Source of the DNA: Acidobacteriota bacterium
Lineage (GTDB): Bacteria; Acidobacteriota; Terriglobia; UBA7540
Direction: 5' to 3'
Assembly (NCBI GenBank): GCA_003224635.1
Contig: QHZK01000153.1
Span: 1-14,299 of the forward strand
DNA length: 14,299 nt
Under the pieces are notes generated by a model. It had not been told where the DNA came from. It worked only from the letters and a program-made list of their open reading frames with translations, and did not search any database. Positions 7,259-14,299 of the stretch are shown piece by piece. How positions within the stretch are numbered: position 1 is the stretch's first letter; each line of letters begins with the position of its first letter. Position numbers and translations under genes: made by a program.

Positions 7259-7933
7259 ATGACAGAAAGTAACGCGGGCGAACGACTTTCCATCGCGCGC
7301 CTTATCATGATGCCGGCGCTGATCACGCTGGCCGTCAGCCTTCTGCGATTGATGGGCGAGCTCGAGCATTGGTCCAAAGTCTTGTTCAATCCCACCGCGG
7401 GCGGCGGCGCGGCGATCGTGGGCATCACTTGGCTAGCGTTCATCTTCGGGGTCTATTTTGCCCTGAAGCTGGCCGGAGCGGGGCAGGGACCCGCGAGCAC
7501 CGGCAAGGCCATCGGCTTCGCGGTCCTCGGCTTCCTTCTGGTTTTCGCGGGCGTATTTCTGGCGTTTGGGCCTAAGCCAGCGTTCCCCGGCAAAATGGTT
7601 GTAGGCCTGCTCGTGATGGCCGTGGGCGGGGCGGTGCCGTTCATCTCGTGGCCCGTTCTGGCGAAGGCGCTGGCGGCCTATGGATATGCAGCGCGAATCC
7701 CGGTGGCCGTCATCATGTTCTTCGCCATCCGAGGCAACTGGGGTACCCACTACGACGTTCTACCTCCGGACTATACGGGTCCGACGAGTTTTTGGGGTGA
7801 ATACCTCGCCATCGGCCTCCTCCCCCAACTGGTCTTCTGGGTGGCGTTCACGATCACCACGGGTTCGCTCTTTGGGTCCGTCGCAAGTGCGGTGGCGCAT
7901 CGAGGCAAAGCGGCCGCGCACGCGACATCGTGA
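7259..7933 (+). CDS. paralogue 1 of an unrecognised six-helix membrane protein family
   Basis: I do not recognise this family. The 224-aa product has about six hydrophobic segments (roughly 11-33, 51-73, 84-104, 112-135, 143-157 and 181-213), so it should be an inner-membrane protein with a short polar N-terminus. Blocks shared with the three following genes are LITLAVSLLRLMGELEHW (21-38), FGVYFALKLAG (63-73), YAARIPVAVIMF (143-154), RGNWGTHYD (158-166) and LLPQLVFWVAFT (187-198). The WGTHYD stretch lies in the loop between helices 5 and 6; its Trp, Thr, His, Tyr and Asp are candidate functional residues. The start is fixed by GGAGGAGGG 5 nt before the ATG and by alignment: the LR.GEL block falls at residues 29-35 here, in paralogue 2 and in paralogue 3. 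Confidence 0.85.
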   Translation: MTESNAGERLSIARLIMMPALITLAVSLLRLMGELEHWSKVLFNPTAGGGAAIVGITWLAFIFGVYFALKLAGAGQGPASTGKAIGFAVLGFLLVFAGVFLAFGPKPAFPGKMVVGLLVMAVGGAVPFISWPVLAKALAAYGYAARIPVAVIMFFAIRGNWGTHYDVLPPDYTGPTSFWGEYLAIGLLPQLVFWVAFTITTGSLFGSVASAVAHRGKAAAHATS

Positions 7934-8042
7934 GCAACTGTATTCAACAAGGGCAAGTCTAGGCAGTGCTTCCGTGCCGGAAGGCGGACAACCGCGCTGG
8001 CGAGTTTTTGTCGCTGCGCGCCGCTTCGAAAAGGAGGGTCCC

Positions 8043-8717
8043 ATGACAGGAACGGGTTCTGGCAATCGGGTCTCTGTAGGACAACTTATTCTCGTCCCGT
8101 CCGTGATCACGCTGGTGGTCACCATCCTGCGTCTGTACGGTGAATTGCAAGGCTGGCCCAAGCCGTGGGTGAGCACGGCGGCGGGCGGGGGCGGAGCGGT
8201 TTTGGGCATCTCGTGGCTGCCGATTATCTTTGGTCCCTACTTTGCGCTGAAACTGACGGGCTCTGGCGACGCGCCTGCGGGCAACGGCAAAGCCATTGGA
8301 CTTTCTTTTGCGGGTCTGGCGGTATTGGTCCTGGGCGGCTTCGTCGCCTTCAAGGGCGCATCGAGCGGCACGACGGCCCTGGCTATTCTGGGGTTTCTGG
8401 TCATGTTCTTGGCGGGGTTTATTCCGCGCGTAGCCTGGCGGTCGCTAGGGACGACGCTCCTCGTGTACGGCTTTGCGGCTCGCATTCCGGTGCTGATCGT
8501 GATGTTCATCGCCATGCGGGCCGGGTGGGCGACGCACTACAGCTTCGTTGACCCGAGGCTCGCGCAGGCTCCGTTCTGGAAACAGTTCGTTGAGGAGGCT
8601 TTGCTGCCGCAGATGCTCCTGTGGGTTGGCTTCACCGTTGTGGTGGGCTCGATCTTTGGAACCGTCGTCACCGCAGTGGCCCGCCGGGGCAGGCCGGTAG
8701 CGCAGACGGCCGTTTGA
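8043..8717 (+). CDS. paralogue 2 of the six-helix membrane protein family (diverged motif)
   Basis: This 224-aa product has exactly the length of paralogue 1 and aligns without gaps through LRLYGELQGW (29-38), FGPYFALKLTG (63-73) and FAARIPVLIVMF (144-155). The longer upstream open frame back to 7680 is only read-through over paralogue 1; AGGAGGG five or six nt before the ATG at 8043 fixes the start. The signature loop is altered: where the other three read RG-x-WGTHYD or WGTHFD, this one reads RAGWATHYS (159-167), losing both glycines and the Asp while keeping Trp, Thr, His and Tyr. It also has Gln-Gly instead of the conserved His before Trp38. The copy may have a modified function. It lies 109 nt after paralogue 1. 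Confidence 0.85.
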   Translation: MTGTGSGNRVSVGQLILVPSVITLVVTILRLYGELQGWPKPWVSTAAGGGGAVLGISWLPIIFGPYFALKLTGSGDAPAGNGKAIGLSFAGLAVLVLGGFVAFKGASSGTTALAILGFLVMFLAGFIPRVAWRSLGTTLLVYGFAARIPVLIVMFIAMRAGWATHYSFVDPRLAQAPFWKQFVEEALLPQMLLWVGFTVVVGSIFGTVVTAVARRGRPVAQTAV

Positions 8718-8743
8718 ATTCCTGCTACACGCGGGGAGACTTA

Positions 8744-8819
8744 CTGTAGCGGCGCTCGAAGCCTGCCCTGTAAAGGGAGCACCGAGGAGCGGGCGGAGGC
8801 GCTCGGATTGCCGCTACAG
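8744..8819. repeat. 76-bp inverted-repeat element between paralogues 2 and 3
   Basis: Perfect 10-bp ends, CTGTAGCGGC (8744-8753) and GCCGCTACAG (8810-8819), bracket a GC-rich interior containing GGCGCTCG twice. Size and structure resemble a REP-type palindromic unit or a very small MITE. It begins 26 nt after one stop codon and ends 35 nt before the next start, so it interrupts the leader of paralogue 3, which lacks a good ribosome binding site. Confidence 0.65.
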
Positions 8820-8854
8820 AAGAGTCGATCAATCGCAGAGTGCTCAAGCTTTCC

Positions 8855-9523
8855 ATGGCAGAGGTGAACAGCGGTACTCGAGCCTCGATCAGCGGCCTCA
8901 TTGTGGGCCCGGCGCTGATCACTCTCGCCGTGACGCTCCTGCGTCTGGTGGGTGAGCTTTTACACTGGCCCAAGACGTGGTTCAACCCGGCGCCCGGCGG
9001 CCCCGGGCCCATGCAATTCGTGATGGTGGTCCTGGCGCCCATCTTCGGGGTCTACTTCGCTTTGAGACTGGCGCGGATCGGCGAGGGCCCAGGCAGCGCA
9101 ACAAGGGCACTCGGTCACGCCTTGCTGGGGGCTGTGCTGCTGGTGCTCGGCTTCTATGTTTCTTTCCTTCTCGGCACCCGCTTCACGGGCAAGCTGGGGC
9201 TGGGCTACTTGATGATGGCGGCGGCCGCGGCGCTCCAGTTTCCCGCCTGGTTACGGTTCTCGAAGACGCAGGTGGCCTACGCCCTTTCGGCCCGGATCCC
9301 CATCGTCGTCATCATGTTCCTTGCGCTCCGGGGCCACTGGGGCACCCACTTCGACAACGTGCAGGCGCGCTACGCCCAGATGAGCTTCTGGCCGACGTAC
9401 CTCTATTTCGCACTGTTGCCGCACCTGGTCTTGTGGGTTTCTTACACTGTCGTTTCCGGAGCGGTCGTGGGCACGATTGCCGCCGCCTTCGTCGATCGGG
9501 GACCGCCGCAGACAACGTCCTGA
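8855..9523 (+). CDS. paralogue 3 of the six-helix membrane protein family
   Basis: The 222-aa product belongs to the same unrecognised family. Conserved blocks are LITLAVTLLRLVGELLHW (21-38), FGVYFALRLA (64-73), SARIPIVVIMF (145-155), RGHWGTHFD (159-167) and LLPHLVLWVSYT (187-198). The ATG at 8855 is chosen because it puts the LR.GEL block at the same residue numbers as in paralogues 1 and 2; a GTG at 8840 is a possible alternative. Neither start has a clear Shine-Dalgarno sequence, unlike paralogues 1 and 2. The middle loop between helices 3 and 4 (LLGTRFTGK) is similar in length to that of paralogue 1. Confidence 0.83.
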   Translation: MAEVNSGTRASISGLIVGPALITLAVTLLRLVGELLHWPKTWFNPAPGGPGPMQFVMVVLAPIFGVYFALRLARIGEGPGSATRALGHALLGAVLLVLGFYVSFLLGTRFTGKLGLGYLMMAAAAALQFPAWLRFSKTQVAYALSARIPIVVIMFLALRGHWGTHFDNVQARYAQMSFWPTYLYFALLPHLVLWVSYTVVSGAVVGTIAAAFVDRGPPQTTS

Positions 9524-9524
9524 A

Positions 9525-9663
9525 GATTGAAGATCGGTAGCGACGATTGAGGGTTGGAAAATGAGCCTCATTCTCGACATTGCTCGGCGCAAGCCTTCAA
9601 TCTGAAATCTGCCATGTCAGCAATCTGAGATTTCCAATCTGCAATTATCTGCAATCTTCAATC
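9525..9663. repeat. AATCTG/GATTGAAG word-repeat block with inverted ends
   Basis: The gap between paralogues 3 and 4 is bounded by the 10-bp inverted pair GATTGAAGAT (9525-9534) and ATCTTCAATC (9654-9663). The right half repeats AATCTG-type words five times (for example CAATCTGAGATTTCCAATCT). It is AT-rich relative to its surroundings and non-coding. Confidence 0.65.
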
Positions 9664-9679
9664 CCACCCGAGGGCTTCC

Positions 9680-10369
9680 ATGCAGGGGATGAACGCGGAA
9701 AGTCAACCCTCGATCTCGCGACTCATCCTCGTCCCCGCCGTCATCACGATGGCCGTAACCATCGTGCGGCTCGCCGGGGAACTCAACCATTGGTCCAGCG
9801 CGTGGTTCACGACCGACATGGGGGCCTCAATTCTGGGCATCGTGTGGCTGGCGCCCGTGTTTGGAATTTACTTCGCATTGAGGCTCTCGGCGAGCGGCAG
9901 GGGGCCGGCTTCGGTCTGGCGCGCTGCGGCATTTACGGTCCTCGGCGTTGCGATCATCCTGGCAAGAGCTGGTATTGCATCGGTCGTCCACTTCTTCTTC
10001 TCTCAGTTCAATCCTACTTTCCATGCCAGGCTCGTGTTCATATGGTCGGTCCTGGCGGCGGCTGCTCTCGCCACGCTTCCCGGCTGGCCCGCTCTGTTCA
10101 AGACGCTCCTCGCCTATGGGTATGCCGCCCGCATTCCCGTCGCCATCATCATGTTCTTCGCCTATCGCGGACACTGGGGCACGCACTACGACGCCGTCCC
10201 CTCTGACTATCCCGGCATGAGCCTTGCATTGACATGGCTGTGGCTAGGTTTTTTCCCTCAGCTTGTCTTCTGGGTGGGATTCACGGTGGTCTCGGGGATG
10301 CTGTTCGGAACGGTCGCCGGAACGCTGACGTGCTTGCTGCGCCGACCGGGGTCGGCAGCAGTGCCTTAG
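9680..10369 (+). CDS. paralogue 4 of the six-helix membrane protein family
   Basis: The 229-aa product is the longest of the four. Conserved blocks are VITMAVTIVRLAGELNHW (21-38), FGIYFALRLSASGRGPAS (61-78), GYAARIPVAIIMFFAYRG (147-164), HWGTHYDAVPSDY (165-177) and PQLVFWVGFTVVSG (193-206). The extra length lies between helices 3 and 4, where HFFFSQFNPTFH (104-115) replaces the shorter loop of the others. The start at 9680 is preceded by GAGGG at 7 nt and keeps the LR.GEL block in register; a second ATG at 9689 is possible. The Ser-Asp-Tyr after WGTHYD matches Pro-Asp-Tyr in paralogue 1, so Asp-Tyr there may also be functional. Function unknown. Confidence 0.85.
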   Translation: MQGMNAESQPSISRLILVPAVITMAVTIVRLAGELNHWSSAWFTTDMGASILGIVWLAPVFGIYFALRLSASGRGPASVWRAAAFTVLGVAIILARAGIASVVHFFFSQFNPTFHARLVFIWSVLAAAALATLPGWPALFKTLLAYGYAARIPVAIIMFFAYRGHWGTHYDAVPSDYPGMSLALTWLWLGFFPQLVFWVGFTVVSGMLFGTVAGTLTCLLRRPGSAAVP

Positions 10370-10384
10370 ACAATCACTAATTGC

Positions 10385-10406
10385 GGTGCGGGCTGTACTC
10401 CGCACC
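10385..10406. other. hairpin 1 downstream of the membrane protein cluster
   Basis: GGTGCGG (10385-10391) pairs with CCGCACC (10400-10406) across an 8-nt loop, 15 nt after the last paralogue stop. There is no T-run, so if it ends transcription it is not a textbook intrinsic terminator. Confidence 0.55.
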
Positions 10407-10439
10407 ACGGTCGTCGTCTGGGCTGCCCTTAAAGCGAGT

Positions 10440-10466
10440 TGGTGCTGACTGATTCAGTCAGCACCA
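10440..10466. other. 27-bp near-perfect palindrome
   Basis: Thirteen-base arms TGGTGCTGACTGA (10440-10452) and TCAGTCAGCACCA (10454-10466) flank a single T. As RNA it would form a stable stem; as DNA it has the two-fold symmetry of a protein binding site. No T-run follows. Confidence 0.7.
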
Positions 10467-10483
10467 GCGAGTTGCCCGTTTGC

Positions 10484-10509
10484 GAGGGCGGGCGCAAGCT
10501 TCCGCCCTC
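10484..10509. other. hairpin 3 downstream of the membrane protein cluster
   Basis: GAGGGCGG (10484-10491) pairs with CCGCCCTC (10502-10509) across a 10-nt loop. It is the third consecutive stem in 125 nt and probably helps separate the protein-coding block from the rRNA transcription unit. Confidence 0.55.
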
Positions 10510-10577
10510 CAAGGGAACACGCTTAGTTGATTGACGGCAAAGGGTTTACGGCGCCCTACGAAAGTTTTACGGCGGCC

Positions 10578-10617
10578 AAAAAAATCTCTTGCATTTTTGT
10601 GGAGGCCTGTTTATGAT
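10578..10617 (+). promoter_or_regulatory. probable 23S rRNA promoter with A-tract
   Basis: TTGCAT (10589-10594) is followed by 17 nt and TATGAT (10612-10617, five of six). A run of seven A (10578-10584) sits just upstream of the -35 box, where an UP element would be. Further upstream TTTACGGCG occurs at 10545-10553 and again at 10566-10574, 21 bp apart. Transcription should start near 10624, giving a leader of about 655 nt before 23S. No gene is seen in that leader. Confidence 0.65.
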
Positions 10618-11077
10618 TTTCGATTGCCAACGCGAAGGCGAACGGGGGCGATTGGGGGAGAGCGACAGACTAATCTGGATCCCCGTCGTCCCGGTGGCAA
10701 GCAGGAGGCCAATGAGGAAGGATCTTCGGGTTCGGATAGGGACGTGAAGCAAGTGGATCGTCGACAGTAAGAACTCCCACGTGTCTCAGTCCCCTCAATC
10801 ACAAGACAATGGTCGAAGAAATTCCCCGCCGAACGCCCGCGTGTCGCGCGCGGGCAACAGGGTGTTTGATGGTCAAGGGCACGTAAGATAGAGAACCCGA
10901 AAGTGAGAACGAGCTCAAGTTCGACCGAAAATCGGAAGCTGAGTTTGGCGCTTAACCCCGAAGTAAGCATCGAACCCAGCGTCCGAACCGAGCACGTGCC
11001 AAGGCTCTTCAGGATTGGCGAGAGCCGGTGAGGGTAGTTGGAAGAGGTCGAAGGCGGGAACGCTTGCGACACTCGGA

Positions 11078-11089
11078 GTTCTTTGACAA
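11078..11089 (+). promoter_or_regulatory. boxA-like antitermination site
   Basis: GTTCTTTGACAA resembles the rRNA boxA consensus TGCTCTTTAACA at most positions and is followed by CTGAATAG, a context common in rRNA leaders. In bacteria boxA RNA recruits NusB/NusE to stop Rho-dependent termination. It lies about 190 nt before the 23S 5' end. Confidence 0.6.
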
Positions 11090-11120
11090 CTGAATAGTGC
11101 GGCGTCTACAAGTGCTCAGT

Positions 11121-11143
11121 CTGCCCGGCGGATATCCGGGCAG
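11121..11143 (+). other. leader hairpin after boxA
   Basis: CTGCCCGG (11121-11128) and CCGGGCAG (11136-11143) form a perfect 8-bp stem with a 7-nt loop in the 23S leader. Confidence 0.6.
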
Positions 11144-11536
11144 AGAAGCGAAGGCGGGTCTGCGAGACAGTGGCTTTCAGCGTTCAGCCATCAGCTCGGC
11201 CAAGAGCCTGAAACCGGGTCTTGAACCGAGTGTTGAGAACTGATAACTGACGGCGAGGTGTGTGTTGAGCAGACTTTATGGTCAAGCTACTAAGGGCTTA
11301 CGGTGGATGCCTTGGCGCCAGACGGCGATGAAGGACGTGGTTACCTGCGATAAGCCTCGGGGAGAGGGAAGCACTCTTTGATCCGGGGATTTCCGAATGG
11401 GGAAACCCACCTCGATAAAATCGGGGTACGGCCCGCTGAATCCATAGGCGGGTGCGAGCCAACTCAGGGAAGTGAACCATCTCAGTACCTGAAGGAAGGC
11501 GAGCGAAAGCGGAACAGCCCAAACCCAGCGTTCCTT

Positions 11537-11570
11537 TGAGATTTCAAATTTGAAATTTGAGATTTCAGAG
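11537..11570 (+). repeat. AT-rich palindromic insertion in 23S domain I
   Basis: A stem closed by CCAGCG...CGCTGG contains ATTTCAAATTTGAAAT, a perfect 16-nt palindrome, flanked by further GAGATTTC words. By position in the alignable sequence this is roughly E. coli 270-290 (helix 16-18 area), where the E. coli sequence is shorter and not AT-rich. The words resemble those in the intergenic block at 9525-9663. Confidence 0.6.
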
Positions 11571-11783
11571 GAGCGCTGGGGGTTGTAGGGCGCGCGTCGG
11601 TTTAGAACCGTAGAGTTACCAATCCGGCGGCTAATCGAACGACTTGGAAAAGTCGGCCACAGAATGTGATAGCCATGTAGGTGAAAGCTGACTGGACTCT
11701 AACGCGCGTTCCTGAGTACCGCGGGGCACGAGAAACCCTGCGGGAAGCTACGGGGACCATCCCGTAAGGCTAAATACGTGCTG

Positions 11784-11831
<48 letters not shown>

Positions 11832-12424
11832 TGCGAGGGGAGTTAAAAGTACCTGAAACCGTATGCCTACAAGCAGTCGGAGGGCTGCGCGCGCGGCCGC
11901 AAGGCTTCGCGCCGCCTGACGGCGTGCCTATTGCATAATGAGCCGGCTAGTTATTGTCCGTCGCCAGGCTAAGCGACGATCCTTGAGCGATCAGGGGGAG
12001 CGAGCCGCAGCGAAAGCGAGTCTGAACAGGGCGTCCAGTGGCGGGCAATAGACGCGAAGCGGGATGATCTACCCTTGGTCAGGGTGAAAGCCACTTAACA
12101 GTGGCCGGAGGCCCGAACCGGTGTTGGTTGAAAACAGCTCGGATGAACTGAGGGTAGGGGTGAAAGGCTAATCAAATTCCGTGATAGCTCGTTCTCCTCG
12201 AAATAGCTTTAGGGCTAGCCTCGGACGGTAGCCTACGGTGGTAGAGAACTAGATGGACTAGGGTCCGTTCACGGATACCAAATCCAACTAAACTCCGAAT
12301 GCCGTATCGCTCAGCCCGGGAGTCAGACAGCGGGGGCTAAGCTTCGTTGTCGAGAGGGAAATAGCCCAGACCGTCAGCTAAGGTCCCGAATCGATGGCTA
12401 AGTGGGAAAGGAAGTGAAGTCGCT

Positions 12425-12462
<38 letters not shown>

Positions 12463-12548
12463 TAAAGAAAGCGTAACAGCTCACTGGTCGAGTGACTTTG
12501 CGCCGATAATTCAACGGGGCTCAAGCCATCAACCGAAGCTGCGGACTC

Positions 12549-12583
12549 TGAAGTTTCAAATCTTCGATTTGAGACTTCGGATT
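12549..12583 (+). repeat. AT-rich hairpin insertion in 23S, apparently helix 45
   Basis: The conserved CGAAGCTGCGG is followed by a stem GAAGTTTCAAATC / GATTTGAGACTTC with a 3-nt TTC loop, then GGTAGAGGAGCGTT, which matches E. coli GGTAGGGGAGCGTT. This places the insertion in helix 45 (near E. coli 1170), the best-known site of intervening sequences in bacterial 23S rRNA. At about 14 bp the stem is short for RNase III excision. Confidence 0.65.
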
Positions 12584-13268
12584 GGTAGAGGAGCGTTGAG
12601 TGCAGTTTGAAGCGAGACCGCGAGGGCTCGTCGACCGCACTCAAGTGACCCTGCCGGCATAAGTAGCGATAACGGAGGTGGGAACCCTCCGCGCCGAAAG
12701 TCTAAGGTTTCCTGAGAAAGGTTAATCCGCTCAGGGTCAGCCGGTCCCTAAGGCGAGGCCGAAAGGCGTAGCTGATGGACAGCCGGTTAATATTCCGGCG
12801 CTGCGGCGGAGACGTTATCACGAGGCGGGGACGCAGAAGGATAGCGGAGACGGCCCTATTGGACATGGGCCTTGCACGCATCGAGGAGGGCCTGGCAGGC
12901 AAATCCGCCGGGCCGGTTTAAAGCCGACTCTGAGGCGCGGGCCAACAGGCTGCTGCCTGGTAAAGTCCGTGATTTCACGCTGCCAAGAAAATCCGCTAAG
13001 GAGTCTCTGACGCAACCGTACCCCAAACCGACACAGGTAGACGAGGTGAATATCCAAAGGCGCTTGAGAGAACACTCGCTCAGGAACTAGGCAAATTAAC
13101 TCCGTAACTTCGGAAGAAGGAGTGCCCCGGTAGGGTTTATAGCCCGAGGGGGCCGCAGCGAAACGCGCTCCGCGACTGTTTAACAAAAACACAGGTCTCT
13201 GCTAAGTCGAAAACGACGTATAGGGGCTGACGCCTGCCCGGTGCCGGAAGGTTAAAGGGAGAGGTCAT

Positions 13269-13316
13269 GTGGGAGCAATCCCGCGGCAGCTTGTGGGAGC
13301 AATCCCGCGGCAGCTT
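13269..13316 (+). repeat. perfect 24-nt tandem duplication within 23S (helix 68 region)
   Basis: Positions 13269-13292 and 13293-13316 are identical. Each copy contains GGGAGCAATCCC, a 4-bp stem with a GCAA (GNRA) tetraloop, so the rRNA would carry two identical hairpins where most bacteria have one. It ends 36 nt before the 5' splice site of intron 1. Confidence 0.85.
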
Positions 13317-13321
13317 CGAAC

Positions 13322-14092
<771 letters not shown>

Positions 14093-14106
14093 AACGGTCC
14101 TAAGGT
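14093..14106 (+). rRNA. 14-nt 23S micro-exon between the two introns (E. coli 1918-1931)
   Basis: AACGGTCCTAAGGT matches E. coli 23S positions 1918-1931 exactly and is the only exon sequence between intron 1 and intron 2. Its first half pairs with intron 1 (P10) and its last seven bases form the exon strand of intron 2's P1. It is the 3' strand of helix 69 and the heart of the I-CeuI recognition sequence. Confidence 0.92.
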
Positions 14107-14299
14107 TAGGCTCGCTAGCCTTAGTAAAATCTGGCTATATGCTGGAAAATCTGAGTATCCCAGGTTACGTGGAAAAGAGGTGATGATGTTGCACCACCTT
14201 TTGTCTGATCCCCGTGCCCCGATGTTCCCCAACTGAAACACCGGTTGGTGGTGAAGGGCACGGGTACTTCGGCAACCACGTGAAAATACCTTGGGTGCA
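14107..14299 (+). ncRNA. group I intron 2 at 23S position 1931, 5' part only
   Basis: After GGT at 14106 the conserved AGCGAAATTCC is missing and a second intron starts. P1: exon CTAAGGT (14100-14106) pairs with GCCTTAG (14118-14124), ending in a U-G pair. TCGCT (14112-14116) is complementary to AGCGA, the expected downstream exon, predicting P10 and fixing the site as 1931. AAATCTGGCTATATGCTGG (14127-14145) matches intron 1 (13380-13398) at 17 of 19 bases, giving the 5' strands of P3 and P4. CCCAGGT...ACGTGG (14158-14172) and CCACGT...ACC-TTGGG (14276-14296) form a long P5 stem enclosing a CCCGTGCCC/GGGCACGGG hairpin (14211-14219 / 14256-14264). The Q, R and S strands and any endonuclease gene lie outside the window. 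Introns at this position are known in Thermotoga and Simkania 23S. Confidence 0.9.

Larger units (their letters stand above)
10618..11279 (+). other. 23S rRNA leader region without 16S or tRNA genes
   Basis: No 16S sequence (no anti-SD end, no 5' signature) and no tRNA is visible in these 660 nt. The stretch holds a GCCCGCG/CGCGGGC hairpin (10835-10855), a boxA-like site, a perfect 8-bp hairpin near 11121, and from about 11171 to 11262 a block of words such as CAGCGTTCAGCCATCAGC and AACTGATAACTGAC that resemble dispersed intergenic repeats. Part of it must pair with sequence beyond the 3' end of 23S for processing, which cannot be checked here. Confidence 0.6.

Noticed and set aside
7680..8042. 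N-terminal extension of paralogue 2
   Set aside because: This part overlaps paralogue 1 out of frame and looks like shadow sequence; a strong ribosome binding site and paralogue alignment both fix the start at 8043.
10385..10509. Rho-independent terminators after the membrane cluster
   Set aside because: Three good stems exist but none is followed by a T-run on either strand, so I list them only as hairpins.
10531..10770. Short protein-coding frame in the rRNA leader
   Set aside because: It begins upstream of the rRNA promoter, runs through the -35 and -10 boxes, has no ribosome binding site and has unnatural composition.
13269..13316. CRISPR-like repeat
   Set aside because: There are only two directly adjacent copies without spacers, within rRNA.

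Overview
The window looks like a chromosomal segment of an Acidobacteriota bacterium. The clues are a partial gene whose product starts with a signal peptide followed by a carboxypeptidase-regulatory-like domain (typical of the large TonB-dependent receptors of that phylum), moderately high GC with scattered AT-rich low-complexity intergenic 'word' repeats, and a set of acidobacterial-style housekeeping genes. This assignment is an inference; no 16S gene is present.

Layout. Positions 1-242 (-) hold the 5' end of an outer-membrane receptor-like gene behind a near-consensus sigma70 promoter. Positions 590-1684 (-) encode MtnA of methionine salvage, with a C-terminal tail created by an out-of-frame partial duplication. 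Positions 1939-2959 (+) are a phosphate acetyltransferase gene broken by three frameshifts. It converges on purD (2985-4358, -), which has an unusual basic tail. Next come a Tat-exported amidohydrolase (4530-5519, +) and an exported Xaa-Pro aminopeptidase (5714-7087, +). Positions 7259-10369 hold four tandem paralogues of an unrecognised six-helix membrane protein (222-229 aa each) sharing a WGTHYD-type motif.

Positions 10370-11279 contain three hairpins, a strong promoter with an A-tract, and a long leader with a boxA-like site. This leads into a 23S rRNA gene beginning at about 11280, with no 16S or tRNA gene upstream in the window, so the 23S gene appears to be transcribed separately from 16S.

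The most remarkable part is 13353-14299. The 23S gene is interrupted at the helix 69 / I-CeuI target region by two group I introns. They sit at E. coli positions 1917 and 1931 and are separated by a micro-exon of only 14 nt. Intron 1 (740 nt, complete) carries a LAGLIDADG homing endonuclease in its P6 loop; the end of that reading frame runs through the catalytic core. Intron 2 runs off the window. P1, P10, P3, P4, P6, P7 and P8 can be drawn by hand for intron 1, and P1, a predicted P10 and the P3-P4 strand for intron 2. The two introns share a nearly identical P3-P4 box, which suggests common ancestry. The 23S gene also carries a perfect 24-nt tandem duplication just before intron 1 and two AT-rich hairpin insertions, one apparently in helix 45.
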